Source: Improbicoccus devescovinae
Lineage (GTDB): Bacteria > Bacillota > Clostridia > Oscillospirales > Acutalibacteraceae
Assembly (NCBI GenBank): GCA_036245095.1
Contig: BSWA01000001.1
Span: 479,076 to 543,075, forward strand
Direction: 5' to 3'
Length of the DNA: 64,000 nt
A program made the translations under genes and the position numbers. The notes beneath the pieces were generated by a model. That model was given only the letters and a program-made list of their open reading frames with translations, was not told the origin of the DNA and did no database searches. Positions 38,200 to 47,444 of this stretch are shown in pieces. Within the stretch, counting starts at the first letter, position 1. Each line of letters begins with the position of its first letter.

Positions 38200-39040
38200 A
38201 AGTGAATATTTTGAATTTGTCAAAAATAATATAGACAATCCAGAACACGTTGAAAATTATACAATATACAGTATTGCAGTTCAAATAAAAAAAGCAACAA
38301 CCGGCGACTCTGATTCTATTGAATATGAAAACGTAGGAAATTTTGAATCAACCTATGGAGAAGCAGAGGTATGGCTTCCAGTTCCTGAAGGCTATACAAA
38401 ATCGAATCTGCAAGCCCGATTTATATCAACCGAGGAAGACACAGTCAAACCCGGGACCATTGAAAAAATAGGAGACAAAGAATATTATGTATTTAAAACC
38501 ACGCATTTCAGCCCATATGGACTTCTAGACTTAAAAGATTCCTATTATTACCCACAGACAGGCCAAAAACTAATTGGGACATATTTAATAACAGCCACTT
38601 CCACGTTAATGGCCACTTTAGTAATTTTAACCAAAAACAGAACTAAAAAAAGAGTATTTTAATTACAAATTACTCAAAATTTAAATCTAACACTTGAGAG
38701 CATTTAGAATTAGCTCTCAAGTTTTTTTATTTAATTTATTTCGGAACTAAATTAGACCTCGTTTACTTTCAAAAACACCGCAGCCGAATACGTAGGATGA
38801 TTTTTCGTACGTCTAACCATCAAGCTTCGGCTATTCACATTTCGAATTTTATAATGCGGAATTGGCTCATTTTTTAAAAATATCTATTTATTTAAAACTA
38901 TTATTTTTAAAACAATTTTATTAATAACTTTTTTCAATGTTTTATAAACAGGTTTATCAGGATAGAATTCGCATGATTCTACTTTCAAAGATATTCCTTG
39001 TTTTAATAATAATTCGCATTCGGTACTCGAATATCCGCTT
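38200..39040. repeat. tandem duplication, unit 2 (841 bp)
   Basis: The second unit contains an orphan copy of the surface protein's C-terminal 153 residues including the PQTG signal (38203-38662), a second terminator (38692-38728), and the true 3' end of the minus-strand gene (38884-39040). Confidence 0.93.
38203..38662 (+). pseudogene. orphan C-terminal copy of the surface protein
   Basis: It reads from 'SEYFEFVKNNIDNPEHVENY' to the basic tail KNRTKKRVF, matching 37362-37821. It lacks a signal peptide and its own start. The open frame that runs in from 38096 is junction sequence. Not expected to make a surface product. Confidence 0.85.
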
Positions 39041-40893
39041 ATATTTTTCGTATCTATGTAACGAGTACCTGTAGGAAGAGTAAGGGACAGGCCAACATCA
39101 TTCAGAAAAGCCCAAGCAATTGCAGTATCTAATTGAAGCGGAGGGTTAGTTACTTGTTTAGTACTAAGAAATGCCAAATCTTTAATTATTGGTTTTTTAG
39201 TGTTAATTTCATCGGCGATAGTTTGATTAAAATCTTCTAATTTATTTGGTATACTCATTGTTCCGCCAGTTTTAAACATTTCAACTAAACCTTTATAGTC
39301 TAACCCGCGTACGGCATAAAGTGTTTCGGTAGCTTTGGTTTCAATATATAACGGTTTCGAGTTTCTTCCTCTACCTGTTTCAATTTTTTCTTCATCTGCT
39401 TTTGAATTAAAAAATTGTCTTAAACGTATTATGGAATCAAGGGTCGCTTTATATACGTTAGCATCAAATTGTTTAGACACTTTGTTATCTTTAGTTATAA
39501 ATTGGTAAATTCCCCTAAGTAATTTATTCATGTTCATGTAACCTTTGTTGTCTGTATAATCGTATATTATATTGTATAGGTTTTTATAATCTTTAGGTAG
39601 CACGCAGAGTCTTATCGTTTCTAATATTTCTTCTTGTAGATTTTCTCTCGTTGGAGACAGTGATTTGAATGTTTCCACAATCCTGTTCTTTTTATTAATA
39701 ATTATTTCTTGTATTTTAAGTATTAAAAAATCTTTGGCGCGAGTATAGTGTGTCTCTTCTGTCCTGCCCTTTTCCTGGTCTTTAACTTTTTCTTTGTCTA
39801 AAAGTCTTTCACGTAAAATAGGATCTATTAAAGTATAAAAGTTGATTTCTTCAAGACTACTAATTTCATAAGGCACCCCTCCCTCTCCCGGTGACTCATT
39901 AGGCTTATTCAAAGCAGGAAACCACTTGATAAATTCATCTAATTCCGGTATGCTTTGAGCTTCTAAAAATTTATTAAAGGCCATGTATGTTGCTGATTTT
40001 TTTAATTTTTCTAATTCTATAAATTTTTTATGAATGTTTAGTTTATATAAAAACAAAACAAACGCTTTAAGTTTAATTTGATTATTATCAAATTTTGCAA
40101 GAAGTAATTTATGTTTTCCTTCTGGAGATAACTTAGGAGTTTCTAACGCCGGCCTAGGGCTATCCTGTGGTTCTGTTTTAATTTCAGATACCGGTTTAGT
40201 CCTTTTTATCTGTGGTTCTGTTTCGATTACTTTTAACTTAATTTTATCTTTCGCTTCTTGATTTGGAGGTATTACGAGGCGCAGGTTAGCCTCTAATAGC
40301 GATTCATCGTCATAAACAGCAGCTTCACCATCAACCTGAATCTCAAAAGTGCTATCTGGTTTTGACCTTATTATTTTGTTTATTTCTTCACCTAATTCGG
40401 TATCTCTAATATCCTTATCAGTCTTAACTTTTAATTTGACTTCATTTTCATTATGAACTAATGAAACATCTATTTCAGAGGGTATACTCACCAGCTCATA
40501 AATTTCTTTAATGTTCTTATATTTCTTATACCAAAAGTCATTTCTTCTTTTTCGGAATTCTTCGTCAGCATCCACTGCCTCAAGAGCGGCTAATCCAATC
40601 AAAAACACTAGTTCTTTTGTAAGTGCAGTCTTTATAGGCCCCGGTCTAATTCCTTTATTTATTGCTGATTTATGACCGGTAGCATTGTTGTCAGGGTCTT
40701 TCCCTTCCTCTGTCCAAGTGGCTGCTATTAATAAAATCTGTTTTATATTTTTATATATTTTTTTATATTGAGTTTTTTTAAACTCTGGATATTTGGTTTT
40801 TATTTGCTTACAAATATTTTTTGGATCACTTGCGTACTTTAAATCAATATTCTCTTTATTTAAATTCTCGATAATTCCTTTTAAATAATCCAT
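38884..40893 (-). CDS. 669-residue protein with C-terminal ADP-ribosyltransferase domain (R-ST-ExE)
   Basis: The last ~140 residues carry the three marks of arginine-type mono-ADP-ribosyltransferases in order: 'LYAVRGLD' with R529, 'DLAFLSTKQ' with S577-T578 after a strand, and 'YSSTECELLLKQG' with E625 and E627 (E-x-E). 'LSLTLPTGTRYI' and 'SLKVESCEFY' are the matching core strands of ADPrib_exo_Tox-type domains. The N-terminal ~500 residues are charged, mostly helical and unrecognised, with a Pro-rich linker near 235-260. No signal peptide or membrane segment is present, so delivery would need another route (lysis, phage-like or type-VII-like). GGTGAT precedes the ATG. Family call by motifs; target unknown. 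Confidence 0.7.
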   Translation of the reverse strand: MDYLKGIIENLNKENIDLKYASDPKNICKQIKTKYPEFKKTQYKKIYKNIKQILLIAATWTEEGKDPDNNATGHKSAINKGIRPGPIKTALTKELVFLIGLAALEAVDADEEFRKRRNDFWYKKYKNIKEIYELVSIPSEIDVSLVHNENEVKLKVKTDKDIRDTELGEEINKIIRSKPDSTFEIQVDGEAAVYDDESLLEANLRLVIPPNQEAKDKIKLKVIETEPQIKRTKPVSEIKTEPQDSPRPALETPKLSPEGKHKLLLAKFDNNQIKLKAFVLFLYKLNIHKKFIELEKLKKSATYMAFNKFLEAQSIPELDEFIKWFPALNKPNESPGEGGVPYEISSLEEINFYTLIDPILRERLLDKEKVKDQEKGRTEETHYTRAKDFLILKIQEIIINKKNRIVETFKSLSPTRENLQEEILETIRLCVLPKDYKNLYNIIYDYTDNKGYMNMNKLLRGIYQFITKDNKVSKQFDANVYKATLDSIIRLRQFFNSKADEEKIETGRGRNSKPLYIETKATETLYAVRGLDYKGLVEMFKTGGTMSIPNKLEDFNQTIADEINTKKPIIKDLAFLSTKQVTNPPLQLDTAIAWAFLNDVGLSLTLPTGTRYIDTKNISGYSSTECELLLKQGISLKVESCEFYPDKPVYKTLKKVINKIVLKIIVLNK

Positions 40894-40984
40894 AACTTAT
40901 CACCGCCATTGAAATATTTTTATTATTAATCTATATTGTTTAATTATACTATATGTGTCTTATTTGTCAAGTTTTAGACCCTGT

Positions 40985-41117
40985 CGAAAACTTTTTAAAA
41001 CAATACAAAGTTAATTATTTGATCGAGTTAAATCAAGATCAATTCAAAGAAATCAAAGAAAGAATTGAAAAATTTAAAGCTAAAACTGAGAAAAAACAGG
41101 AGGAAATCAATGTTTAA
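40985..41117 (+). pseudogene. 3' fragment of an ERF-family annealing protein gene
   Basis: Encodes 'LLKQYKVNYLIELNQDQ' and 'ERIEKFKAKTEKKQEE', nearly identical to the C-terminus of the gene at 47441-48088. The stop overlaps the ssb start. The 5' five sixths are missing. Confidence 0.8.
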
Positions 41118-41478
41118 TTTAATTGTACTCATGGGTCGTTTAACTGTTGATCCAGAACTAAAAACTTTTCAAAATGATAAAAATTTTGTGAGATTCAACC
41201 TATCGGTTAATCGATATGTCAAAGACAAAGAACATCCAGAAGCAGACTTTTTCAGAATTGTAGCATGGGAGAAAACAGCTGAATTTATATGTAATTATTT
41301 TAATAAAGGCGATACGATAGTAATTCAAGGAACCGTCAAGACTGACTCATTTACTGACGATGAAGGTGTTAAACGAAAGACTTTTGATGTGTTAGCAAAT
41401 AAAGTTGATGTCGCTGGTTCTAAAAAATACAAACCTAAAACACTTCAAACTGATAAATTGGGATTTAACAGACGATGA
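41110..41478 (+). CDS. ssb: single-stranded DNA-binding protein, C-terminal tip lost
   Basis: Starts at ATG 41110 after GGAGG and matches the SSB at 48081 over almost the full length ('FNLIVLMGRLTVDPEL', 'FFRIVAWEKTAEFICNYFNKGDTIVIQG'). Near 41458 a small deletion changes the frame, so the protein ends TDKLGFNRR. The acidic DDDLPF tip is still encoded just downstream but in another frame. Loss of this tip normally abolishes partner binding, so the protein could bind DNA but not recruit replication proteins. Confidence 0.85.
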   Translation: MFNLIVLMGRLTVDPELKTFQNDKNFVRFNLSVNRYVKDKEHPEADFFRIVAWEKTAEFICNYFNKGDTIVIQGTVKTDSFTDDEGVKRKTFDVLANKVDVAGSKKYKPKTLQTDKLGFNRR

Positions 41479-41508
41479 TTTGCCGTTTTAAAAGAAGGAG
41501 CGAAAAAT

Positions 41509-41781
41509 TTGAAATTTAATTTGTATCAGAAATTAGTAAATTTCTCACGCTTCGTGAGAGCAAATTATCTGGGTTCAAACGTTATTGCGCTTTGGTTTGC
41601 GCTTTTAAGCAAAGCGAATGAGCTGTATTGGATTGATGAATTTGGTTTTCCATTTCGGAACTTAAAGTTTGGAGTGGGCTTAAAAAAGAAGCAATCCGAA
41701 CTGCACGAAATCAGCTTAAACAATCAAGGTTTATTGATTTTCGTTCGCGCGGAATCAACGAACGTACCTTTTATAAAGTGA
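41509..41781 (+). pseudogene. N-terminal remnant of a phage replication-organiser gene
   Basis: TTG 41509 follows AAGGAG. 'KFNLYQKLVNFSRFVRANYL' and 'IALWFALLSKANELYW' match the gene at 48663-49616; then the frame drifts and ends at 41781. The sequence from 41782 to 42020 still resembles the intact paralogue (it encodes the region around the repeated ENT/QKQEN linker) but is broken. Confidence 0.75.
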
Positions 41782-42019
41782 TTCTATTGGATAGTTGTGA
41801 GAGTGGTTTGATGAACAAAATCCGTCCATCGAATCACACGTAGACATCATCACACGACCACTCACAGGGAACGAGAAATCCTAAGACTATACCAACCAAA
41901 CAAAACAATAAAATATAGATACTATCGAAAATACTAACGTATGTTCTCGGTCAACCGCCACGGCGGTTACACCGCAAAAGCAAGAAAATACGGCAATTAA
42001 GAGCAAAAATTTTATTGTT

Positions 42020-42661
42020 TTGTTTGAAAACTTCTGGTCTGCACATCCTAAAAAAGTGGCTAAACAAGCAGCATTCAAAGCTTTTAAGCGGATCAACCCT
42101 AATAGCGAAGCAACGCAAAAAATACTTGCAGGAGTAGCTAAATGGTGTGATTTGCATAACTGGGATGATTTGCAGTTTGTTCCAAATCCAGCAACATTTT
42201 TAAACGGTCTACGTTGGGAAGATGAAATCCCAAAGAAATCTTATTTCCCTGGCAATCGTGAGTCTGTTGATGATGAAGGTTTAACCGTCGAAAGTAGAAA
42301 ATTTTTGGAAGAAAATCCGCTTAAAAAATTTATATATGTACTTTTCACAAATTTATTTAAAATTTCCAAAGCAATTAAGTCAACTTTTAATAATAAAAAT
42401 TTTGATGAAACTGAATTAAGTTTGACAGAAAAATTTTCAAAAGTTCCATTTTTGTTTTTTGACGATTTGGGCTCAGAAATTTTTACTAAAAATCAAAACG
42501 ATAGCTGGCTTAATAGTTTGTTATTTGATTTGATAAATAAACGTTACAATGAAAAGAAACCAACAATTTTTTCAAGTAATTATTCGCTTAGTGAACTCAC
42601 GCAAATCAGAGGAATTTATGACAAAACTGTAGACAGAATCATAGTGCGCCCGATAGGATAA
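42020..42661 (+). pseudogene. deletion fusion: replication organiser C-terminus joined to a DnaC-like ATPase
   Basis: Residues 1-100 match the C-terminal domain of the organiser at 48663 ('FWSAHPKKVAKQAAFKAFKRI', 'FVPNPATFLNGLRWEDEIP', 'RKFLEENPL'). From 'KKFIYVLFTNLFKISKAIKST' onward it matches the DnaC-like protein at 12306 ('PFLFFDDLGSE', 'TIFSSNYSL'). The Walker A region is missing between them, so a deletion fused the two genes in frame. The element B copy starts 2 bp after the stop. Confidence 0.8.
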
Positions 42662-42662
42662 T

Positions 42663-43563
42663 AGACCTCTTCGGAAATTGGATTTTTATGTCTAAATATG
42701 GTTTAATAATATCGGTGATGAAAATTGACAAGATATGAAAAAGCTATGAGATTACAAGATGCAGATTTTAAGCAATTAATAGGTGTAAAAAAAGAAACTT
42801 ACAGTGCGATGATTGCTCAGCTTCAAATAGCTTACGCTGAAAAGCACAAACGTCGAGGCAGGCACACAAAATTAACACTTCAAGATCAATTATTTATGGC
42901 TTTGAAGTACTGGCGACAGTATGTGACACAAAAAGAATTGGCATTTGAGTTTGAGGTTGGCGAAGCAACAACGCACGACACAATCGTTTGGGTCGAAGAT
43001 ACACTGATTAAAAGCAGAAAATTCAGTTTACCCGGCAAAAAAGCATTACTTGAAAATAACGAGATAGAAATTGTGGTTGTTGATGTTATGGAAAGTCCGG
43101 TCGAACGCCCTAAAAAAAACAGCGTCAGTGGTATTCAGGAAAGAAAAAAAGGCATACCATAAAAACGCAACTAATTGTAAATCGACAAACAAAAGATATT
43201 ATCTGTATTGCCCATGCTGAAGGAAAAACTCACGACTTTAAACTTTATGAGGAAAGTATAGGATATGCGATTTCAAATGATAAAAAAGTCCAAGGAGACA
43301 GCGGTTATCAGGGAATTTTGAGATTACACAAAAACAGCGAAACTCCAAAGAAAAAACCAAGAAAAGGCACACTCACTGCCGAAGAAAAATCTGAAAATCG
43401 GCGTATTTCAAAAGAACGAATCATAATTGAAAACATAAATGCAAAAATTAAAGTTTTTAAAATAGTAGCAAACAAATACCGTAATCGACGTACTCGGTTT
43501 AAATTAAGAATGTCTTTGTTGTGCGGATTAATTAATTTTGAAAATTAATTTCCGAGGAGGTCT
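42663..43563 (+). mobile_element. type-B IS, copy 3
   Basis: 901 bp with both transposase frames (first 42725-43162, second to 43548) and the A8 shift site. Left flank AAT, right flank ATT, so no matching duplication. Confidence 0.9.
42725..43548 (+). CDS. type-B transposase (copy 3)
   Basis: Two-frame arrangement as in copy 1. The first-frame protein matches copy 1 except at one position (Val for Ile in QLIGVKKE). Confidence 0.8.
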
Positions 43564-43767
43564 ATTAAAGAAATATTGTCTGAAAGAGAAATAAGTCTTA
43601 CATACAAATAAATTGATGAATTAATGTCTACACTTTTAAATATTAGACTTATTTCCAAACTAAACAATCAGATCAAAATTACAAACACCGGAGATCAAAT
43701 TACACCGGAGACCAAAACGTTTTCTACGATTTCGGTATTTATCGGCTAAAACTTTAAAACGTTTAAT

Positions 43768-44668
43768 AGACCTCTTCGGAAATTGGATTTTTATGTCTAA
43801 ATATGGTTTAATAATATCGGTGATGAAAATTGACAAGATATGAAAAAGCTATGAGATTACAAGATGCAGATTTTAAGCAATTAATAGGTATAAAAAAAGA
43901 AACTTATAGTGCGATGATTGCTCAGCTTCAAATAGCTTACGCTGAAAAGCACAAACGTCGAGGCAGGCACACAAAATTAACACTTCAAGATCAATTATTT
44001 ATGGCTTTGAAGTACTGGCGACAGTATGTGACACAAAAAGAATTGGCATTTGAGTTTGAGGTTGGCGAAGCAACAACGCACGACACAATCGTTTGGGTCG
44101 AAGATACACTGATTAAAAGCAGAAAATTCAGTTTACCCGGCAAAAAAGCATTACTTGAAAATAACGAGATAGAAATTGTGGTTGTTGATGTTATGGAAAG
44201 TCCGGTCGAACGCCCTAAAAAAAACAGCGTCAGTGGTATTCAGGAAAGAAAAAAAGGCATACCATAAAAACGCAACTAATTGTAAATCGACAAACAAAAG
44301 ATATTATCTGTATTGCCCATGCTGAAGGAAAAACTCACGACTTTAAACTTTATGAGGAAAGTATAGGATATGCGATTTCAAATGATAAAAAAGTCCAAGG
44401 AGACAGCGGTTATCAGGGAATTTTGAGATTACACAAAAACAGCGAAACTCCAAAGAAAAAACCAAGAAAAGGCACACTCACTGCCGAAGAAAAATCTGAA
44501 AATCGGCGTATTTCAAAAGAACGAATCATAATTGAAAACATAAATGCAAAAATTAAAGTTTTTAAAATAGTAGCAAACAAATACCGTAATCGACGTACTC
44601 GGTTTAAATTAAGAATGTCTTTGTTGTGCGGATTAATTAATTTTGAAAATTAATTTCCGAGGAGGTCT
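43768..44668 (+). mobile_element. type-B IS, copy 4
   Basis: 901 bp with a perfect AAT duplication (43765-43767, 44669-44671). The pre-insertion sequence can be read in the A remnant at 13650-13700 (reverse of ACGTTTAATAAAACC), which proves the 3-bp target and the exact ends of the element. Confidence 0.93.
43830..44653 (+). CDS. type-B transposase (copy 4)
   Basis: First frame 43830-44267 has the same protein sequence as copy 1. Second frame ends at 44653. The A8 shift site is conserved. Confidence 0.8.
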
Positions 44669-44909
44669 AATAAAACCAATAACATTTTCAATTTTTACTC
44701 TTTGAATTGAAATTTCACGATTTTTTTCTTTTTCGTATTTTGTAATCTGAATTTTTATGGAATTTATGAATTCCTTGAAATTTTGTATACATAAGATTTT
44801 GATATTCCGCAGCTTGGACCAATATGAAAATAGGTTCTGTACTCTCTTAGATATTCTAAAGCCATCAAAACCATTTATTCCATATACAGCTTATTTTTTC
44901 GGCCTCCTC

Positions 44910-45745
44910 TAGATAGTGTCTACATAAGAATCCTCAACCACTGTAAAATTGAAGCAATCGTGACCGCACCTCGAAAAGAAGAAGTCGTTTTTGCATACGC
45001 GAGGCTACACCACGAAGTCGTGTTAGTTTTAAAAAAGCGTTTTCAACCAAATGGCGTAACTTGTACAAGTATTTATCATATTCTCGTTGAATCTTCCGAT
45101 TCTTTTTTGGTGGGATAATTATATTCATACCACATTTTTTTGCAAACTCAACAATTTCATTGCTATCATAGCCTCTGTCGGCAAGTAAATTCTCAGCTTT
45201 TATCCCTTTAATGAGAGGGATAGCCATTTTGCAATCAGCTTTGGTACCTTCTGTGATAATAGTTTTGATCAGCATACCATGCGCATCCACAGCCAGGTGA
45301 ATTTTGGAATTGAGCCCCCTTTGTGCGATCCATATCTTGGTTTCCACCCTTTGCTCCTGCTGCATGTGGATGAATTTTGACATGGGACGCATCTATCATT
45401 AGCCATTCAAAATCCGGGTCATCTATCAATTCAGCAAGAATCGAATCCCAAATTCCACGATCACACCATCGTTTATACCTTCGATGAACAGCGTTAAACT
45501 TGCCATATTGCGGTGGCAAATCACGCCATGGTGCACCTGTTCGAGTTATCCAAAAACAGGCATTCACAAAAGTTTGATTATCTTTTGCGTTGCTTCCTCC
45601 CCAAGTTCCGATTAATTTCTTGATTATCGGTTCTATTTTAAGCCATTGTTCGTTTTTTAAATCATGTCTGTTTTGTAAATTATTCATAGTTTTTAAGTTT
45701 ATTTCATTGATTTAAGAATGTCAAATTTTGTGTAGACACTATCTA
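44910..45745 (-). mobile_element. type-D IS5/IS427-like element, copy 4
   Basis: TA at 44910-44911 and 45744-45745. The left flank is an A derivative and the right flank is the interior of a B copy (ATCCGCAC), so a deletion or recombination followed insertion. Confidence 0.88.
44934..45687 (-). CDS. IS427-type transposase, two frames (copy D4)
   Basis: Nearly identical to copy D1: first frame 45235-45687, second 44934-45392, with the three-A form of the junction (ACAAAGGGGGC). One residue differs in the C-terminal part (LKLTRLRG for LKLKRLRG). D1 and D4 share this form, D2 and D3 the four-A form, so two sublineages are present. Confidence 0.75.
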
Positions 45746-46611
45746 ATCCGCACAACAAAGACATTCTTAATTTAAACCGAGTACGTCGATTACGGTATTT
45801 GTTTGCTACTATTTTAAAAACTTTAATTTTTGCATTTATGTTTTCAATTATGATTCGTTCTTTTGAAATACGCCGATTTTCAGATTTTTCTTCGGCAGTG
45901 AGTGTGCCTTTTCTTGGTTTTTTCTTTGGAGTTTCGCTGTTTTTGTGTAATCTCAAAATTCCCTGATAACCGCTGTCTCCTTGGACTTTTTTATCATTTG
46001 AAATCGCATATCCTATACTTTCCTCATAAAGTTTAAAGTCGTGAGTTTTTCCTTCAGCATGGGCAATACAGATAATATCTTTTGTTTGTCGATTTACAAT
46101 TAGTTGCGTTTTTATGGTATGCCTTTTTTTCTTTCCTGAATACCACTGACGCTGTTTTTTTTAGGGCGTTCGACCGGACTTTCCATAACATCAACAACCA
46201 CAATTTCTATCTCGTTATTTTCAAGTAATGCTTTTTTGCCGGGTAAACTGAATTTTCTGCTTTTAATCAGTGTATCTTCGACCTAAACGATTGTGTCGTG
46301 CGTTGTTGCTTCGCCAACCTCAAACTCAAATGCCAATTCTTTTTGTGTCACATACTGTCGCCAGTACTTCAAAGCCATAAATAATTGGTCTTGAAGTGTT
46401 AATTTTGTGTGCCTGCCTCGACGTTTGTGCTTTTCAGCGTAAGCTATTTGAAGCTGAGCAATCATCGCACTGTAAGTTTCTTTTTTTACACCTATTAATT
46501 GCTTAAAATCTGCATCTTGTAATCTCATAGCTTTTTCATATCTTGTCAATTTTCATCACCGATATTATTAAATCATATTTAGACATAAAAATCCAATTTC
46601 CGAAGAGGTCT
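45746..46611 (-). mobile_element. type-B IS, copy 5 (truncated, transposase with nonsense codon)
   Basis: Its transposase-end terminal repeat was removed at the D4 junction; the other end (AGACCTCTTCGGAAATT, inward from 46611) is intact and flanked by AAT. In the first frame the TGG after HDTIV is TAG (46280-46282), ending the protein at 88 residues. Confidence 0.88.
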
Positions 46612-46947
46612 AATATTCCGCTTGAGGCAGTTATAACCGCGTTTTATCCCATCCCAAAAGGAATAAGTAAATCGAAATTTTCTGAAATGCAAAATGATGA
46701 AATTTTACCAACTAAAAAGCCGGACTGCGATAACGTAATTAAAATTATTTTAGATGCTCTCAATGGCGTTTGTTACGAAGACGACGCTCAAATCTGTAAT
46801 TTGAAATTTGAAAAGCATTACTCAAATATGCCGAGTGTGAGAGTTGAAATTTCAGAAATTGATACACATAAAAAAATTTTTAAGTTTGAAGAATTTTTGG
46901 ATGAAACTGGAAAGAAATGGCAGAAAAAATTGGAGATCGTTAAATGA
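46612..46947 (+). pseudogene. RusA-type Holliday junction resolvase, 5' end removed by an IS
   Basis: The reading frame enters from the IS end and shows 'FYPIPKGISKSK', 'LPTKKPDCDNVIKIILDALNGVCYEDDAQI', the RusA core with its catalytic Asp residues. About 20-30 N-terminal residues are lost to element B copy 5. The last bases overlap the next start by 4 nt (46944-46947). It is the first recognisable gene of the larger prophage module. Confidence 0.82.
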
Positions 46948-47444
46948 AATTATATGAAATCAGTGAGAAATATTTCGAATTTTTGTCTAATTTTGAAAAT
47001 GGAGAAATTTCGGAAGAAGAAATCGATAAAAAAATTAAATTAATCGCTAAAGAATTTGATGAAAAAGCTGACTCTATAGCTTGCTTGATTAAAAATTTGA
47101 ATGCCGAATCGGAAGCGATTGCCAAAGAAGTTTCAATGTTAAAAGAAAGAGAAAAATACAAAAGCAAATTGTCTTTAAAGCTTTCAGATTACTTGAAGTC
47201 ACAAATGAAAATTGTCGGCAGGCCAAAAATCGAAACTGCAAGAAACAAATTAGTAATTCGCAAAAATCCGGAATCGATTGAATTTAGCAATAAGTTCATA
47301 GACTGGGCACGAGAAAGCGGAGAACAATTTTTAAAATTTCTGGAGCCTGAAATTAATAAAAATTTAGTCAAAGAAAAGCTCAAAAACGGAGAAGAAATTC
47401 CGTTTGCAAAATTAATTCAAAAAGAAAGGTTAGAAATAAAATGA
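46944..47444 (+). CDS. siphovirus Gp157 family protein
   Basis: A 166-residue, highly helical protein: 'MKLYEISEKYFEFLSNFENG', a coiled coil across about residues 25-75 ('KADSIACLIKNLNAESEAIAKEVSMLKER'), then 'LSDYLKSQMKIVGRPKIETARNKLVIRKNPESIE'. This matches the Gp157 family found in dairy-phage replication modules, linked in some phages to resistance or recombination. It overlaps its neighbours by 4 nt on both sides, as expected in a phage operon. Confidence 0.85.
   Translation: MKLYEISEKYFEFLSNFENGEISEEEIDKKIKLIAKEFDEKADSIACLIKNLNAESEAIAKEVSMLKEREKYKSKLSLKLSDYLKSQMKIVGRPKIETARNKLVIRKNPESIEFSNKFIDWARESGEQFLKFLEPEINKNLVKEKLKNGEEIPFAKLIQKERLEIK

Larger units (their letters stand above)
43645..44909 (-). 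mobile_element. type-A deletion derivative split by element B copy 4
   Basis: Outer parts 43645-43767 and 44669-44909 join at AAT into one A-type sequence (end AGACTTATTTCCAAAC; coding remnant GFIKRFK). The right part shows the same two internal deletions as the copy at 31466 and stops at CTCCTCTA, where the D copy begins. Confidence 0.75.

Noticed and set aside
38096..38662. Independent gene of 188 codons
   Set aside because: Its first part is the tail of the facing gene read on the wrong strand; the rest is the duplicated surface-protein tail.
29862..40893. Toxin-antitoxin pair made of the ART-domain and macro-like genes
   Set aside because: They are 7.6 kb apart, on opposite strands, with mutL and an IS between them, and one is broken.
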